IMG/VR virus record: IMGVR_UViG_3300038436_000248 | Location: 1 to 64,000 of that record | Origin: a virus | Length of the DNA: 64,000 nucleotides | Direction: 5' to 3' (one strand) | In this document: in pieces, positions 25,274-32,499 of the stretch | How the letters are laid out: each line of letters opens with the position of its first letter | Numbering within the stretch: the first letter of the stretch is position 1 | Made by a program: the position numbers and the translations under genes | Notes under the pieces: model-generated | The model's input: only the letters and a program-made list of their open reading frames with translations | Databases searched by the model: none | What the model was told of the DNA's origin: nothing

Positions 25274-25656
25274 TAGTTCACCTCCGTTGGGTATCCCATA
25301 TCCAGGGCGTCTTGATAGTACGGTGCGTAATGCCCTTTCTTGCGTTCTGTCTCAACAGCCTCTGCAAAGCCCTTGTACCCAAGCTCCAGGGCACGCTTTG
25401 CATTTGCGATGGCCTCTGCACGGACACGGCCTCTGTGCATCATATATCCCGTTTTGGCTTCAGTGATAATCCAATCCCCGGGAAGGCCAGACGGGGTAAC
25501 ATCCCTGCGAATGTGCGCATCCACAAACTCAAACCCAGGGATAACCACCTTGCTTGCGTTGCATGGGGTGAAGATTGCCCCGTTCACAACCTCAGACCCT
25601 TCCGGCGCAGGGCGCTCTGGATTATGCCGGGTGTAGTACCTTGCGTTTGCAGCCAT
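25273..25656 (-). CDS. Hypothetical protein, 127 aa
   Basis: Start at 25656 is set by AGGAGG; its stop overlaps the next ATG. Basic N-terminus, then WIITEAKTGYMM and an Ala-rich helix. No known domain. Confidence 0.75.
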   Translation of the reverse strand: MAANARYYTRHNPERPAPEGSEVVNGAIFTPCNASKVVIPGFEFVDAHIRRDVTPSGLPGDWIITEAKTGYMMHRGRVRAEAIANAKRALELGYKGFAEAVETERKKGHYAPYYQDALDMGYPTEVN

Positions 25657-25657
25657 C

Positions 25658-25960
25658 TTATTTTGCCTCCTGAGCGATTTCTTGTGCCCATTCCTCAGCT
25701 TCTGCACGAGCCCTGTTTAGGGTTGCGAATGAGCCACGACTATTGACGGTCACAATGCCGTCCGAGAAAACACGGCGTACCTTGTACAAGCGCTTGCCGT
25801 GCGGCGGTTTGATGCTGTGAATAAAGAGTGCCCCACCATCCGGCAGGTTCCAGAGATCCGGATAGGTGATGTCTTTGAAGGCCCTGACCGCACCCTTGGA
25901 GAAGAAGTGGTGCCCAATCTTCTCATTCGCTTCTTTGATCTGCTCAACACTGTAGAACAT
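25658..25960 (-). CDS. Conserved phage accessory protein, 100 aa
   Basis: Start at 25960 is set by GGAGG. MFYSVEQIKEANEKIGHHFF followed by a short beta sheet (KRLYKVRRVFSDGIVTV) resembles small accessory proteins frequent in phages and plasmids; function unknown. Confidence 0.75.
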   Translation of the reverse strand: MFYSVEQIKEANEKIGHHFFSKGAVRAFKDITYPDLWNLPDGGALFIHSIKPPHGKRLYKVRRVFSDGIVTVNSRGSFATLNRARAEAEEWAQEIAQEAK

Positions 25961-25982
25961 AGCAACCTCCATAAACTAGACG

Positions 25983-26016
25983 CTCCCGGATTGGAGCAAA
26001 TAGGGGCCAGAGCCCC
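25983..26016. repeat. Twin-hairpin intergenic element
   Basis: CTCC-CGGATT-GGAG (25983-25996), CAAATA, GGGGC-CAGA-GCCCC (26003-26016). Confidence 0.8.
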
Positions 26017-26019
26017 TGT

Positions 26020-26418
26020 TCATCCCAGAACTCTCCTCTTCTCAGGAGGGATGTAGTCTGGATGATCTTTGTACCTGGGGCAATATCCAGATGTTTCCAG
26101 CCATCCACGCAGTTCCTCCTGTACTTGTTTTGGGTGTGCAGTGATTTCATTGAGCACTCTTTGAACAGCCTGCTCTTTTGTTTCTCCATTCATTATGAGG
26201 TACCCTGTGCGCCCGTCGTATATTCGCCACAGGCACCCATAGGGGGAAGGAGTGGCCCACATATCATCAAACTGCTCGTATCCCTCAAGGACAACAGGCT
26301 CCCCGTTGGGTTCATGTACGAACATGGGCTCTCCATCTTTGTCCCTGATGTACTCAACGTCCCATAGTGGGCTCTTCCGCTCACTCCACAGTACCCTGCG
26401 GTAATAACCTTCTGGCAT
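26020..26418 (-). CDS. Hypothetical protein, 132 aa
   Basis: Start at 26418 is set by AAAGGAG. Aromatic and Pro-rich, with YLIMNGETKEQAVQRVL, a strand-helix unit also seen in small DUF accessory proteins. No family is named. Confidence 0.75.
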   Translation of the reverse strand: MPEGYYRRVLWSERKSPLWDVEYIRDKDGEPMFVHEPNGEPVVLEGYEQFDDMWATPSPYGCLWRIYDGRTGYLIMNGETKEQAVQRVLNEITAHPKQVQEELRGWLETSGYCPRYKDHPDYIPPEKRRVLG

Positions 26419-26441
26419 AATTGCACTCCTTTTGTGTAGGG

Positions 26442-26475
26442 CTCCCGGATTGGAGCAAATCGGGGCCGAAGCCCC
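26442..26475. repeat. Twin-hairpin intergenic element
   Basis: CTCC-CGGATT-GGAG (26442-26455), CAAATC, GGGGC-CGAA-GCCCC (26462-26475). Nearly identical to the copy at 24669. Confidence 0.8.
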
Positions 26476-26479
26476 TTGG

Positions 26480-26884
26480 TTAGATGTACCCAAGTTTCTC
26501 TGCAACATCCTTCATGCTGTCCCAGAACAGATCCATGTAGGCGTCCTCCATTTCCTGTGCCATGTCATAAAGCTGATGGATGGTCGGCTTGAAGCCCAGG
26601 TGGCGTTCAACATCCTCAACGGACATGGCGGCGATATACATTGAACTTGCGGAGACCTGATTGGATTTCCAGGGGCCTACATAGTGTCCCTGGGCAATGT
26701 CGTTGAAGTTGTAACGAACTTCCTTGAAGTACGCACGGGACAGTGCTCCTGCAAGGCTCTCACATTGCTCCTCAAACAGGCTATCCACGAAGCCCTGGTT
26801 CTCAAGAACACACACGACGGGGGCTTGCTCCCATTTCTCACCAAACTGACGTGCTTTGAAGGTTGCTTTCTCGAAGGTAGGCAT
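26480..26884 (-). CDS. Hypothetical protein, 134 aa
   Basis: AAAGGA ribosome site. Helical protein with a C-terminal acidic helix (MAQEMEDAYMDLFW). No known domain. Confidence 0.75.
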   Translation of the reverse strand: MPTFEKATFKARQFGEKWEQAPVVCVLENQGFVDSLFEEQCESLAGALSRAYFKEVRYNFNDIAQGHYVGPWKSNQVSASSMYIAAMSVEDVERHLGFKPTIHQLYDMAQEMEDAYMDLFWDSMKDVAEKLGYI

Positions 26885-26905
26885 TTCATTGTCCTTTCAT
26901 TTGCA

Positions 26906-26942
26906 GCCACCGAATTGTGGCAAATGGCGGGATATACCCGCC
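26906..26942. repeat. Twin-hairpin intergenic element
   Basis: GCCAC-CGAATT-GTGGC (26906-26921), AAAT, GGCGGG-ATATA-CCCGCC (26926-26942). The second stem differs in sequence from the others but keeps pairing. Confidence 0.8.
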
Positions 26943-26947
26943 AGGAT

Positions 26948-27310
26948 TTAGCTTTCACTTGGGAGGTGTAGCACCCAATATTCCCCCGATTGCCCTACCC
27001 AGATGTCAATGTCCCCGGGGATGTCCGTGAACTCGATCTTCTGGGATGTCAGGGGCCGGTAGTTCCCATCCTCACAGGTCAGCACAGCCCCACCTTCAGG
27101 AAGCTTTCGTAACTTCCAGACCTGGAAGGGCTCGTTGCGCAGCTTCTTGGCATAGGATGCGATGGCGTCCATCAGCCAAAAGGCCTTGTATGTCTCAGCT
27201 GCGTACTTTGCCCCGTCCGTGAGCAGGTGGGTGGGATACAGTTGAGGGCTCCAGCGGTGATACGCCTCAGTCCCATAGAAGCCTTCCATTGAGTCGTTGA
27301 GTAAAGCCAT
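26948..27310 (-). CDS. DUF6876 family protein, 120 aa
   Basis: FYGTEAYHRW, the LLTDGAKYAAETYKAFWLMD helix, DAIASYAKKL, FQVWKL and a VLTCEDGN strand match, from memory, the DUF6876 family of phage and mobile-element proteins. Function is unknown for the family. AGGAGG ribosome site. Confidence 0.8.
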   Translation of the reverse strand: MALLNDSMEGFYGTEAYHRWSPQLYPTHLLTDGAKYAAETYKAFWLMDAIASYAKKLRNEPFQVWKLRKLPEGGAVLTCEDGNYRPLTSQKIEFTDIPGDIDIWVGQSGEYWVLHLPSES

Positions 27311-27322
27311 GGTGATCCTCCT

Positions 27323-27541
27323 TTATTCCGCTTCAGTGATTTCGATGATCCGCCCCAGCGAGTCATCCTCAATAAGAACAGGCAAGTCACGTGCGCTGCC
27401 GTACACTTCCAGACCATCGTCGAGATACTCCTCGATCAGATCTTCCACAGTCTCCCGTGCTTCCCGAAGACTGTCACACTCAATCACGGTGTCCGCCAGG
27501 TACCCACCCTGTATCCCGTCAGTGACAATAAAGAGTGCCAT
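27323..27541 (-). CDS. Small acidic protein, 72 aa
   Basis: AAAGGAG ribosome site. A strand, an acidic helix (REARETVEDLIEEYL) and two strands; very acidic, compatible with a DNA-mimic or inhibitor, which is speculation. Confidence 0.75.
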   Translation of the reverse strand: MALFIVTDGIQGGYLADTVIECDSLREARETVEDLIEEYLDDGLEVYGSARDLPVLIEDDSLGRIIEITEAE

Positions 27542-27568
27542 TTGAAGCTCCTTTCAGTAGTAAAACGG

Positions 27569-27603
27569 GCCCATCCATGGGCAAATAGGGGGCCAGAGCC
27601 CCC
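27569..27603. repeat. Twin-hairpin intergenic element
   Basis: GCCCA-TCCA-TGGGC (27569-27582), AAATA, GGGGGC-CAGA-GCCCCC (27588-27603). Confidence 0.8.
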
Positions 27604-27607
27604 TGCA

Positions 27608-27961
27608 TTACTGTGCTGCCCTCACCATGTCAGCAGCTTCGATTGGAACGTAGGCGTTGATCTCTGCTGCATCCGCCTTGCGCACCAGCTCCTGACAGAA
27701 CTTGACCGCCCACTCATTGCGGGCGTCATAGTGATTGCCACTCTCGGCTGCGTACCAGAACAGCACGGACACCAGGAACTTGATGACCTCTTGCTGCAGG
27801 TAACGGTGCTGATACTTCAAGGCCTTGGCTGTTTCACGGGCCTTCAAGCGGTTGATGTTCGCCATGTCTCCAAGTAGCTCGCCCATAAACTCTGGCGTGA
27901 CCTCTTTCCGTAGGTCATAAGCAGAGATGGCAGCATCATTGACGGTGATTGTTTTAGGCAT
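27608..27961 (-). CDS. Hypothetical helical protein, 117 aa
   Basis: Start at 27961 is set by AAAGGAG. All-helical with LKARETAKALKYQHRYLQQE and Trp-Tyr rich centre. No known domain. Confidence 0.75.
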   Translation of the reverse strand: MPKTITVNDAAISAYDLRKEVTPEFMGELLGDMANINRLKARETAKALKYQHRYLQQEVIKFLVSVLFWYAAESGNHYDARNEWAVKFCQELVRKADAAEINAYVPIEAADMVRAAQ

Positions 27962-27991
27962 AGTGAAGCTCCTTTCAGGAGTAAAGAAGGT

Positions 27992-28027
27992 GCCCATCCG
28001 TGGGCAAATCAGGGGCATGTAGCCCCT
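27992..28027. repeat. Twin-hairpin intergenic element
   Basis: GCCCA-TCCG-TGGGC (27992-28005), AAATC, AGGGGC-ATGTA-GCCCCT (28011-28027). Confidence 0.8.
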
Positions 28028-28362
28028 GTCCTGGATTCGATGACCCCCATGGTCAGGTCATATACACGGCGCAGGAAGTCCCTTTCCTGTATCGGCAGGA
28101 AGTAGTCTTCCTTGTAGGCCACGTCGAAGACACGAGCGTCCGGGCACTCATCAGGAGCAAAGACACCATGGCATGCCCAGCACTCTTCATTGTCCTGGCC
28201 GATCAGGACAGCGCCACAGTGTGGGCATTCTGTGAGGAGACCCGTCACCATCACGGTGTTCTCAAGGTCTGAAACGAAGCCAATGGTCTCGATCTTGGCG
28301 GGGTTTGAACCATCCAGGTTCTCCAGGAAGCTCTTGGTTGAAGGGCGGATGTCAGTTTTCAT
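28009..28362 (-). CDS. Zinc-motif hypothetical protein, 117 aa
   Basis: Start at 28362 (MKTDIRPS) is set by GAAAGGAA; the longer frame runs through the intergenic repeat. CPHCGA and CWACHG form a zinc site in the middle. A parS-like site overlaps its start codon. Confidence 0.75.
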   Translation of the reverse strand: MKTDIRPSTKSFLENLDGSNPAKIETIGFVSDLENTVMVTGLLTECPHCGAVLIGQDNEECWACHGVFAPDECPDARVFDVAYKEDYFLPIQERDFLRRVYDLTMGVIESRTGATCP

Positions 28363-28369
28363 GTGAAAA
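28356..28369. promoter_or_regulatory. parS-like palindrome 4 (one mismatch)
   Basis: TTTTCATGTGAAAA overlapping the start codon of the 117-aa gene. It could act as a translational or transcriptional roadblock, or be a chance degenerate copy. Confidence 0.5.
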
Positions 28370-28397
28370 GTTCCTTTCGGGAATGGTAGATAGGGAT

Positions 28398-28431
28398 GTC
28401 CACATTTGGACAAATCGGGGGCAATGCCCCC
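28398..28431. repeat. Twin-hairpin intergenic element
   Basis: GTCCA-CATT-TGGAC (28398-28411), AAATC, GGGGGC-AAT-GCCCCC (28417-28431). Confidence 0.8.
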
Positions 28432-28435
28432 TTGA

Positions 28436-28756
28436 TCAGTCAAACATCGTGCCAAAGCGCTGATTGTGAGCCTTCAGGCGGTCAGGGGTGATAGAGAACA
28501 TGATCTCATTCACACGATCCACGAAGTCCTGGCTGCGCTTCTTTGAGCAGATCCCTGTAGGATCCACGTGCCGATCTTTTATTTCCCAATCCACCAGATG
28601 GGCAAGCCGTGCGTGGACCTGAGCGTACTCCATCAGGCTGTAGGAGTGGCCGTAATCATGCTCGGCGTACTCGACTTCAGGGAAGTGACCAGCCAGGAGG
28701 ATCTCCCGCAGTTTTGCTTTTGTGGCGGTGTGAACGATCTTGTTTGTTTTAGGCAT
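28436..28756 (-). CDS. Hypothetical protein, 106 aa
   Basis: AAAGGAG ribosome site. Helical, His-rich (EHDYGHSY, VHARLAHLVDW). No known domain. Confidence 0.75.
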   Translation of the reverse strand: MPKTNKIVHTATKAKLREILLAGHFPEVEYAEHDYGHSYSLMEYAQVHARLAHLVDWEIKDRHVDPTGICSKKRSQDFVDRVNEIMFSITPDRLKAHNQRFGTMFD

Positions 28757-28789
28757 AGCAATCTCCTTTCAAGAGACAAAGCGGTCTGT

Positions 28790-28823
28790 GCCCATCCGTG
28801 GGCAAATCGGGGGCATTGCCCCC
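28790..28823. repeat. Twin-hairpin intergenic element
   Basis: GCCCA-TCCG-TGGGC (28790-28803), AAATC, GGGGGC-ATT-GCCCCC (28809-28823). Confidence 0.8.
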
Positions 28824-28827
28824 TTGT

Positions 28828-29343
28828 CTAATCCATGTGGGTCCAGACACTCATCTGGAAGCCCGCATCCCGAAAGACCTTGGCGAACGCTTCCGCAAAG
28901 GCCTGGTTCAGATCGTAGGATTGTCTGGCCGTACCATCCAGGCCAGCTTCTTCCGGGTGCCACGTAACACCCCGTGCGACTCCCCCGTAGTAGTGCTTGG
29001 AGAACTCATGGAACTTCGCAGCCCATTTAGCCAGGCTCGAATTGCCGGGGGTGATGACCAGGGCGGCGTACCCGCAGGGGCCGTGCTTCACGACCTCTAT
29101 CAGGCCCCTGTCAGGATCCACAACACCCATTGGGGTGCAGACGGTGTTCTTGATGGCCTCAATCCCTGCGTTGTGAGCTTCCGCCCATAGCTTTGCAAAC
29201 TGACTGTACCGATCTTCTCTCTCGGCAGCCTGATCGGCAATCATCTGCTTCCAGGCCTCACGTGCGGCCTTGCGATGCTCCTTGCAGTAGGAGCTACCCT
29301 TATGAGTCGGGTTTGAACATCCGTTATATTTGCAGGTAGTCAT
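28828..29343 (-). CDS. Hypothetical protein with N-terminal zinc motif, 171 aa
   Basis: GGAGG ribosome site. The first 25 residues contain CKYNGC and YCKEH, a compact zinc knuckle like those in HNH-associated and RNA-binding proteins; a helical Lys/Arg-rich segment and a C-terminal alpha/beta part follow. No HNH catalytic histidines. Confidence 0.75.
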   Translation of the reverse strand: MTTCKYNGCSNPTHKGSSYCKEHRKAAREAWKQMIADQAAEREDRYSQFAKLWAEAHNAGIEAIKNTVCTPMGVVDPDRGLIEVVKHGPCGYAALVITPGNSSLAKWAAKFHEFSKHYYGGVARGVTWHPEEAGLDGTARQSYDLNQAFAEAFAKVFRDAGFQMSVWTHMD

Positions 29344-29390
29344 GCGTTCCTCCGTATGGTTGATAGAGTTGGATTATACCACGCTGTATA

Positions 29391-29419
29391 AGTATAGCGT
29401 AAAAACTAGAACAGGGGAA
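29391..29419 (-). promoter_or_regulatory. Possible promoter (-10 only)
   Basis: Minus-strand CGCTATACT (hexamer 29391-29396), no -35. It would start the 28.8 kb and downstream genes. Confidence 0.4.
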
Positions 29420-29996
29420 GCTGTTCTATGGATGTTCTGGCGAACACCCGTGTCCTTGCGGCCATCCATGTAACCGCCTGGATTTGATGGGGCATAAGCC
29501 CTGTGACCTCGGATGCTTCCAGGTACCCATCTGCGATCTCGTTGTATCGCTTACCTGCCAGGGTGCCGGGGTTGACACTGAGGTCTCCCATGGCAATACG
29601 TGCTGCCCATACATCGACAGTCACCGCCTTGGAACTGTCAGGCCGCAGGATGTTATCCCAGAAGGACGTCACCTTGACCCCGCTCAGCACATCCAGATGG
29701 CCTGCAGCGATCTGAAAGGCCTTGAGCTTGTTCGTGCCATAAGTGGCAACCTTGATGCTGTTCGGGTGGATCCCGACCTTATGGGCACGCAGCACCGTCA
29801 AGGTGTCCGACAGATTGCGTTCCCACTTATTGCGTGGGCTCAATACTGCCAGGACACCTGCCACGTTCTCGAGCGGCAGCATCAACTCAGTCGCCCAGGT
29901 GCGGCACCAGTTGTGCGCTTGCTGGTACCACGTCATCCCCGCCTGGCGGTCCATGCCATCTGCACGGGTGAACAGGGCCATAATGTTCTCAAGCAT
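29406..29996 (-). CDS. DUF7178-type phage protein, 196 aa
   Basis: TWYQQAHNWC, VAGVLAVLSPRNKWERNL, the KAFQIAAGHLDVLSGVKVTSFWDNIL block and VTVDVWAARIAMG match, from memory, the DUF7178 family of phage proteins. All-helical, reminiscent of helix-hairpin-helix DNA glycosylase folds, but catalysis is unproven. GGAGG ribosome site. Confidence 0.8.
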   Translation of the reverse strand: MLENIMALFTRADGMDRQAGMTWYQQAHNWCRTWATELMLPLENVAGVLAVLSPRNKWERNLSDTLTVLRAHKVGIHPNSIKVATYGTNKLKAFQIAAGHLDVLSGVKVTSFWDNILRPDSSKAVTVDVWAARIAMGDLSVNPGTLAGKRYNEIADGYLEASEVTGLMPHQIQAVTWMAARTRVFARTSIEQLPLF

Positions 29997-30017
29997 ACGT
30001 ACCTCCGAAGAAAGTCA

Positions 30018-30053
30018 CCGCCGAATTGCGGCAAATCAGGGGCATATGCCCCT
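30018..30053. repeat. Twin-hairpin intergenic element
   Basis: CCGC-CGAATT-GCGG (30018-30031), CAAATC, AGGGGC-ATAT-GCCCCT (30038-30053). Confidence 0.8.
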
Positions 30054-30056
30054 GTC

Positions 30057-30419
30057 CTACTCAGTGAACGTTGTCCACGCCTTGAACAGGTCTTTATAGT
30101 TCACGGTGGCGGAGGGGTATGCCTCCGACTTCAGGAGTGCCCCGTGGCTGTAGAACGTCACGGAACAACCATAGGTGGCACGCCCATCTCCGAACGGGCA
30201 ATCTTGCGTGACCAGGCCACGATCCTCCGGGATGCCCAACCCTGGGACGTAATTCCTGACCACACACCCCTCAATTTGAGGGATGCACACAATATGTGGG
30301 GACCTCTTGACCAATCCCGCAAGCTCAATCATCTGGGCCAGGGTGCCCCTGTCAACTGCAAGGGTGTAAAGGAAGCTCACGCCATGCTGATTAGACTCAG
30401 ATACGACAGTAATAAACAT
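30057..30419 (-). CDS. Hypothetical protein, 120 aa
   Basis: Start at 30419 is set by GGAGG. Beta-rich with four cysteines; no known domain. Confidence 0.75.
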   Translation of the reverse strand: MFITVVSESNQHGVSFLYTLAVDRGTLAQMIELAGLVKRSPHIVCIPQIEGCVVRNYVPGLGIPEDRGLVTQDCPFGDGRATYGCSVTFYSHGALLKSEAYPSATVNYKDLFKAWTTFTE

Positions 30420-30439
30420 ATGCACCTCCAAGGAAGAGT

Positions 30440-30474
30440 GCCACCGGATTGTGGCAAATAGGGGCATGCGCCCC
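30440..30474. repeat. Twin-hairpin intergenic element
   Basis: GCCAC-CGGATT-GTGGC (30440-30455), AAATA, GGGGC-ATGC-GCCCC (30461-30474). Confidence 0.8.
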
Positions 30475-30478
30475 TGTC

Positions 30479-30730
30479 TTATGCGTTCACCGTGAGGAAG
30501 TCTTCAAGGTGAAGGTTCTCGATTACCTGCCATGCAGGCACGTGGGCAATCATCCCACTCTGGGATCTCACCAGGCCATCAGAATTGATCCAGCGTTCCG
30601 GGTCATCCTCATTTACGGCCTCAATCGCCTTTTTAGCAACGCCCATCCACTCGGGCATCGGGGGGTAGACGTTATGCTGCAGGTGATTCGTAAGAGCCAC
30701 ATGAAACCGAATTGCAGTTGCTCCAGTCAT
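30479..30730 (-). CDS. Hypothetical protein, 83 aa
   Basis: Start at 30730 is set by AAAAGGAG; the longer frame crosses a repeat and the next gene. Helix-rich, no known domain. Confidence 0.7.
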   Translation of the reverse strand: MTGATAIRFHVALTNHLQHNVYPPMPEWMGVAKKAIEAVNEDDPERWINSDGLVRSQSGMIAHVPAWQVIENLHLEDFLTVNA

Positions 30731-30749
30731 TTTCAACTCCTTTTGAAAC

Positions 30750-30788
30750 GCCACCGGATTGCGGCAAATGGGGGGCTTATCGCCCCTT
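30750..30788. repeat. Twin-hairpin intergenic element
   Basis: GCCAC-CGGATT-GCGGC (30750-30765) and GGGGC-TTATC-GCCCC (30772-30786). The A-C mismatch on the plus strand is a G-U wobble on the minus strand, which argues that the minus-strand RNA is the folded form. Confidence 0.8.
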
Positions 30789-30959
30789 GTGATACTCAAC
30801 CATGGCGTCCCAGGCGTCACTCCATGAAGCATGGGGCCCAGAAACCATATCCCATGACCCACGGCCATGCAGTGCGTCATTCCCTGGGGTCTCTGATACA
30901 ATCGCGTACTCATCATTCCGATGTAGCACATAGAACTCAACATGTGTTTCTTCAGGCAT
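30777..30959 (-). CDS. Small protein, 60 aa
   Basis: AGGAGG ribosome site. Begins MPEETHVEFYVLHRND; the DAWDAMVEYHKGR tail resembles small DUF accessory proteins. Its stop lies inside the second hairpin of the adjacent element. Confidence 0.7.
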   Translation of the reverse strand: MPEETHVEFYVLHRNDEYAIVSETPGNDALHGRGSWDMVSGPHASWSDAWDAMVEYHKGR

Positions 30960-30960
30960 A

Positions 30961-31281
30961 CTATCCTCCTATATAGATCTTGCTGCGATTGCGGGGCTGA
31001 TTTGAACCACGCAGGATGATATTGACAATATCGCCCCGCTTGGTACCGTCTGGGCGCTTGCAGACAATCCAGATCTCATCACCCCAGGCACCGGGTGCAT
31101 TCACAGGCGCATCCAGGCGCTTCACGAACACCCAGGTCTCTTGCCCGACCTCAAGTTCAGGAATGCATTCCAGAACTGCAGCTGCTTCCTGCACGGTCAC
31201 AAGACCCGCCAGGCGCAGGTGCAGGCGCTCCTGAAAATGGGCCGTGACTTTCAGGCCCGATTTGAAGAATGTTTTGAACAT
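30961..31281 (-). CDS. Hypothetical protein, 106 aa
   Basis: Start at 31281 is set by GGAGG. HFQERLHLR and a helical VTVQEAAAVLECI segment precede a beta sheet (WVFVKRLD, IWIVCKRPDG); this layout is seen in RelE/HigB-like and phage homologues, but no active-site set is visible. Confidence 0.7.
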   Translation of the reverse strand: MFKTFFKSGLKVTAHFQERLHLRLAGLVTVQEAAAVLECIPELEVGQETWVFVKRLDAPVNAPGAWGDEIWIVCKRPDGTKRGDIVNIILRGSNQPRNRSKIYIGG

Positions 31282-31300
31282 ACGTACCTCCTTGAAAATG

Positions 31301-31317
31301 GGGGGCACAAGGCCCCC
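31301..31317. repeat. Single intergenic hairpin (GGGGGC family)
   Basis: GGGGGC-ACAAG-GCCCCC next to a gene stop. It is the second hairpin of the twin element without its partner. Confidence 0.7.
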
Positions 31318-31320
31318 TGA

Positions 31321-31548
31321 TTATTTGGACAGAATGCCCTGGACCACGTCCAGGTTTTGGCCGCCATTCATGCGGCCTACGACTGCAGTGGCACCATCAA
31401 CCACTGCACCATTGACGGCACTTGATGCACCGTCGGAAGCCCCATCAAGGAGCTGGTTAGCTTCGTTTTCCATGCGCTCACCAAAGACCCCCAAGGCCGC
31501 CAGAATAATAATGACGGCAATCAAGAACAGCAAACCCAAGACTTTCAT
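31321..31548 (-). CDS. Small secreted or membrane-anchored protein, 75 aa
   Basis: Start at 31548 is set by AAAGGAT. Residues 2-20 are one hydrophobic helix (VLGLLFLIAVIIILAALG), followed by an Ala/Gly/Ser-rich acidic stretch. Type II membrane anchor or phage membrane peptide; function unknown. Confidence 0.75.
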   Translation of the reverse strand: MKVLGLLFLIAVIIILAALGVFGERMENEANQLLDGASDGASSAVNGAVVDGATAVVGRMNGGQNLDVVQGILSK

Positions 31549-31566
31549 CACAGATCCTTTCTGAAC

Positions 31567-31588
31567 AAGCTTGCCGGATTGCAAGCTT
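31567..31588. repeat. Hairpin with CGGATT loop
   Basis: AAGCTTGC-CGGATT-GCAAGCTT: an 8-bp stem with the same six-base loop as the twin-hairpin elements but a wholly different stem. Confidence 0.75.
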
Positions 31589-31589
31589 C

Positions 31590-31617
31590 AAAAATGCCCA
31601 AGCTACGCACTTGGGCA
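31590..31617 (-). terminator. Rho-independent terminator
   Basis: Minus-strand TGCCCAAG-TGCGTAG-CTTGGGCA followed by TTTTT. Would end the candidate RNA before the 75-aa gene. Confidence 0.8.
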
Positions 31618-32115
31618 CTTGTGAAGCCCCCGCAAGCGCAACCTTGCGGGTCTGATATGATTCCCCGGTCTCGTTCACCCCTTGACCAGGGTCGGTTTGT
31701 GCAATCGCACTGCACACAAGGGCTCTCATTATCTCTGGCCCCCGAAGGGGCAGCCACTGGCTCCGGCTCTTTTGGACAGCTCTCGGCTCCCCGGCGGTTT
31801 GCCCGCCAGGCCCGTGCCCTAAGATGACCGCTCCAGGCATCACCCGTTGTTTGATTTCCCAGTTTGTTCATCTGGGGGGGTATCGCAGACCAGTTCCACG
31901 CTTTCCGCTCCGATTCCGTTACCGCTGGCGCTGCTCCCGTGTATGGCACTACCGTTCTCACATTACCCTCAGACTTCGAACCACTCGCCCGCTTAGGGCA
32001 CACCTAAGCCGCCCCCCACCTACCGGATTCTCTAGTCCTACTCTATTCCTGAGTAAGGCCTTGCCAATTTTTAAAGTTCAGGTACTACCCAATAGGCCGT
32101 CCTTGGCCGCCCGGA
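31590..32115 (-). ncRNA. Candidate large structured noncoding RNA
   Basis: About 525 bases after the 127-aa gene with no credible reading frame. GC-rich, with perfect stems GCTTAGG/CCTAAGC (31991-32009), GGCGG/CCGCC (31793-31807), CCCC-GAA-GGGG (about 31740), TGTGCA/TGCACA (31698-31716), CCCGCAAG/CTTGCGGG (31629-31650). It ends in a terminator stem (31595-31617) followed by UUUUU on the minus strand. Size and phage location recall the ROOL and GOLLD classes, but I cannot confirm a match. Confidence 0.55.
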
Positions 32116-32499
32116 CTACTTGCGTCCGCCGGGATTCTTCAAATTCGAGACCTTGATCAGGCCTTGGTACGTGACCACCCGCCCGCCCTTGCGATAGGTC
32201 ACCCGCCCGGAAACCACGTTCACAAACAGGTGTCCAAAAGCTTCATTCGCACGGGCGTTGTAGCCCTCGCTGGCGTCCAGCTCCAGCTCTATCGGGTCAA
32301 TCTGAAGCCACTTGGGCACCCGGCGCCCGTCCTTGTCAAGGGCTTTGCAATAGCCCTCAATTATCAGGACGTGAGTCCGCTCGGGCTTGGGCTTGGCGGG
32401 GGCGAGACTGCGAAACTCGCCCGTGTTGCCCAATTCCTTTGCTTCCCGGCGCCGGGCGGCGAGATCTGCCGCTTGACGCAATTTGCCCTCTTTACTCAT
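32116..32499 (-). CDS. Hypothetical basic protein, 127 aa
   Basis: Start at 32499 is set by AAAGGTGAGG. Lys/Arg-rich N-terminus (QAADLAARRREAKELG), then a beta-rich domain; a putative nucleic-acid-binding protein. Directly upstream of the candidate structured RNA. No family is recognised. Confidence 0.75.
   Translation of the reverse strand: MSKEGKLRQAADLAARRREAKELGNTGEFRSLAPAKPKPERTHVLIIEGYCKALDKDGRRVPKWLQIDPIELELDASEGYNARANEAFGHLFVNVVSGRVTYRKGGRVVTYQGLIKVSNLKNPGGRK

Noticed and set aside
29484-30461. 325-aa plus-strand frame
   Set aside because: Antisense shadow of the DUF7178 and following genes; no ribosome site.
23477-31318. CRISPR array interpretation of the regularly spaced repeats
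   Set aside because: The repeats lie between genes at gene-length intervals, vary in sequence and have no spacers.
23477-31318. Ordinary intrinsic terminators
   Set aside because: Hairpins lack a U run, and terminators after every gene would silence a long single-promoter array.
31478-32003. Two minus-strand frames (121 and 151 aa) in the noncoding RNA candidate
   Set aside because: No ribosome sites, odd composition, and both cross the terminator and several stems.
31579-32156. Plus-strand frames of 82 and 110 aa in the same region
   Set aside because: No ribosome site, Arg/Pro/Ser-rich, opposite to the neighbours.
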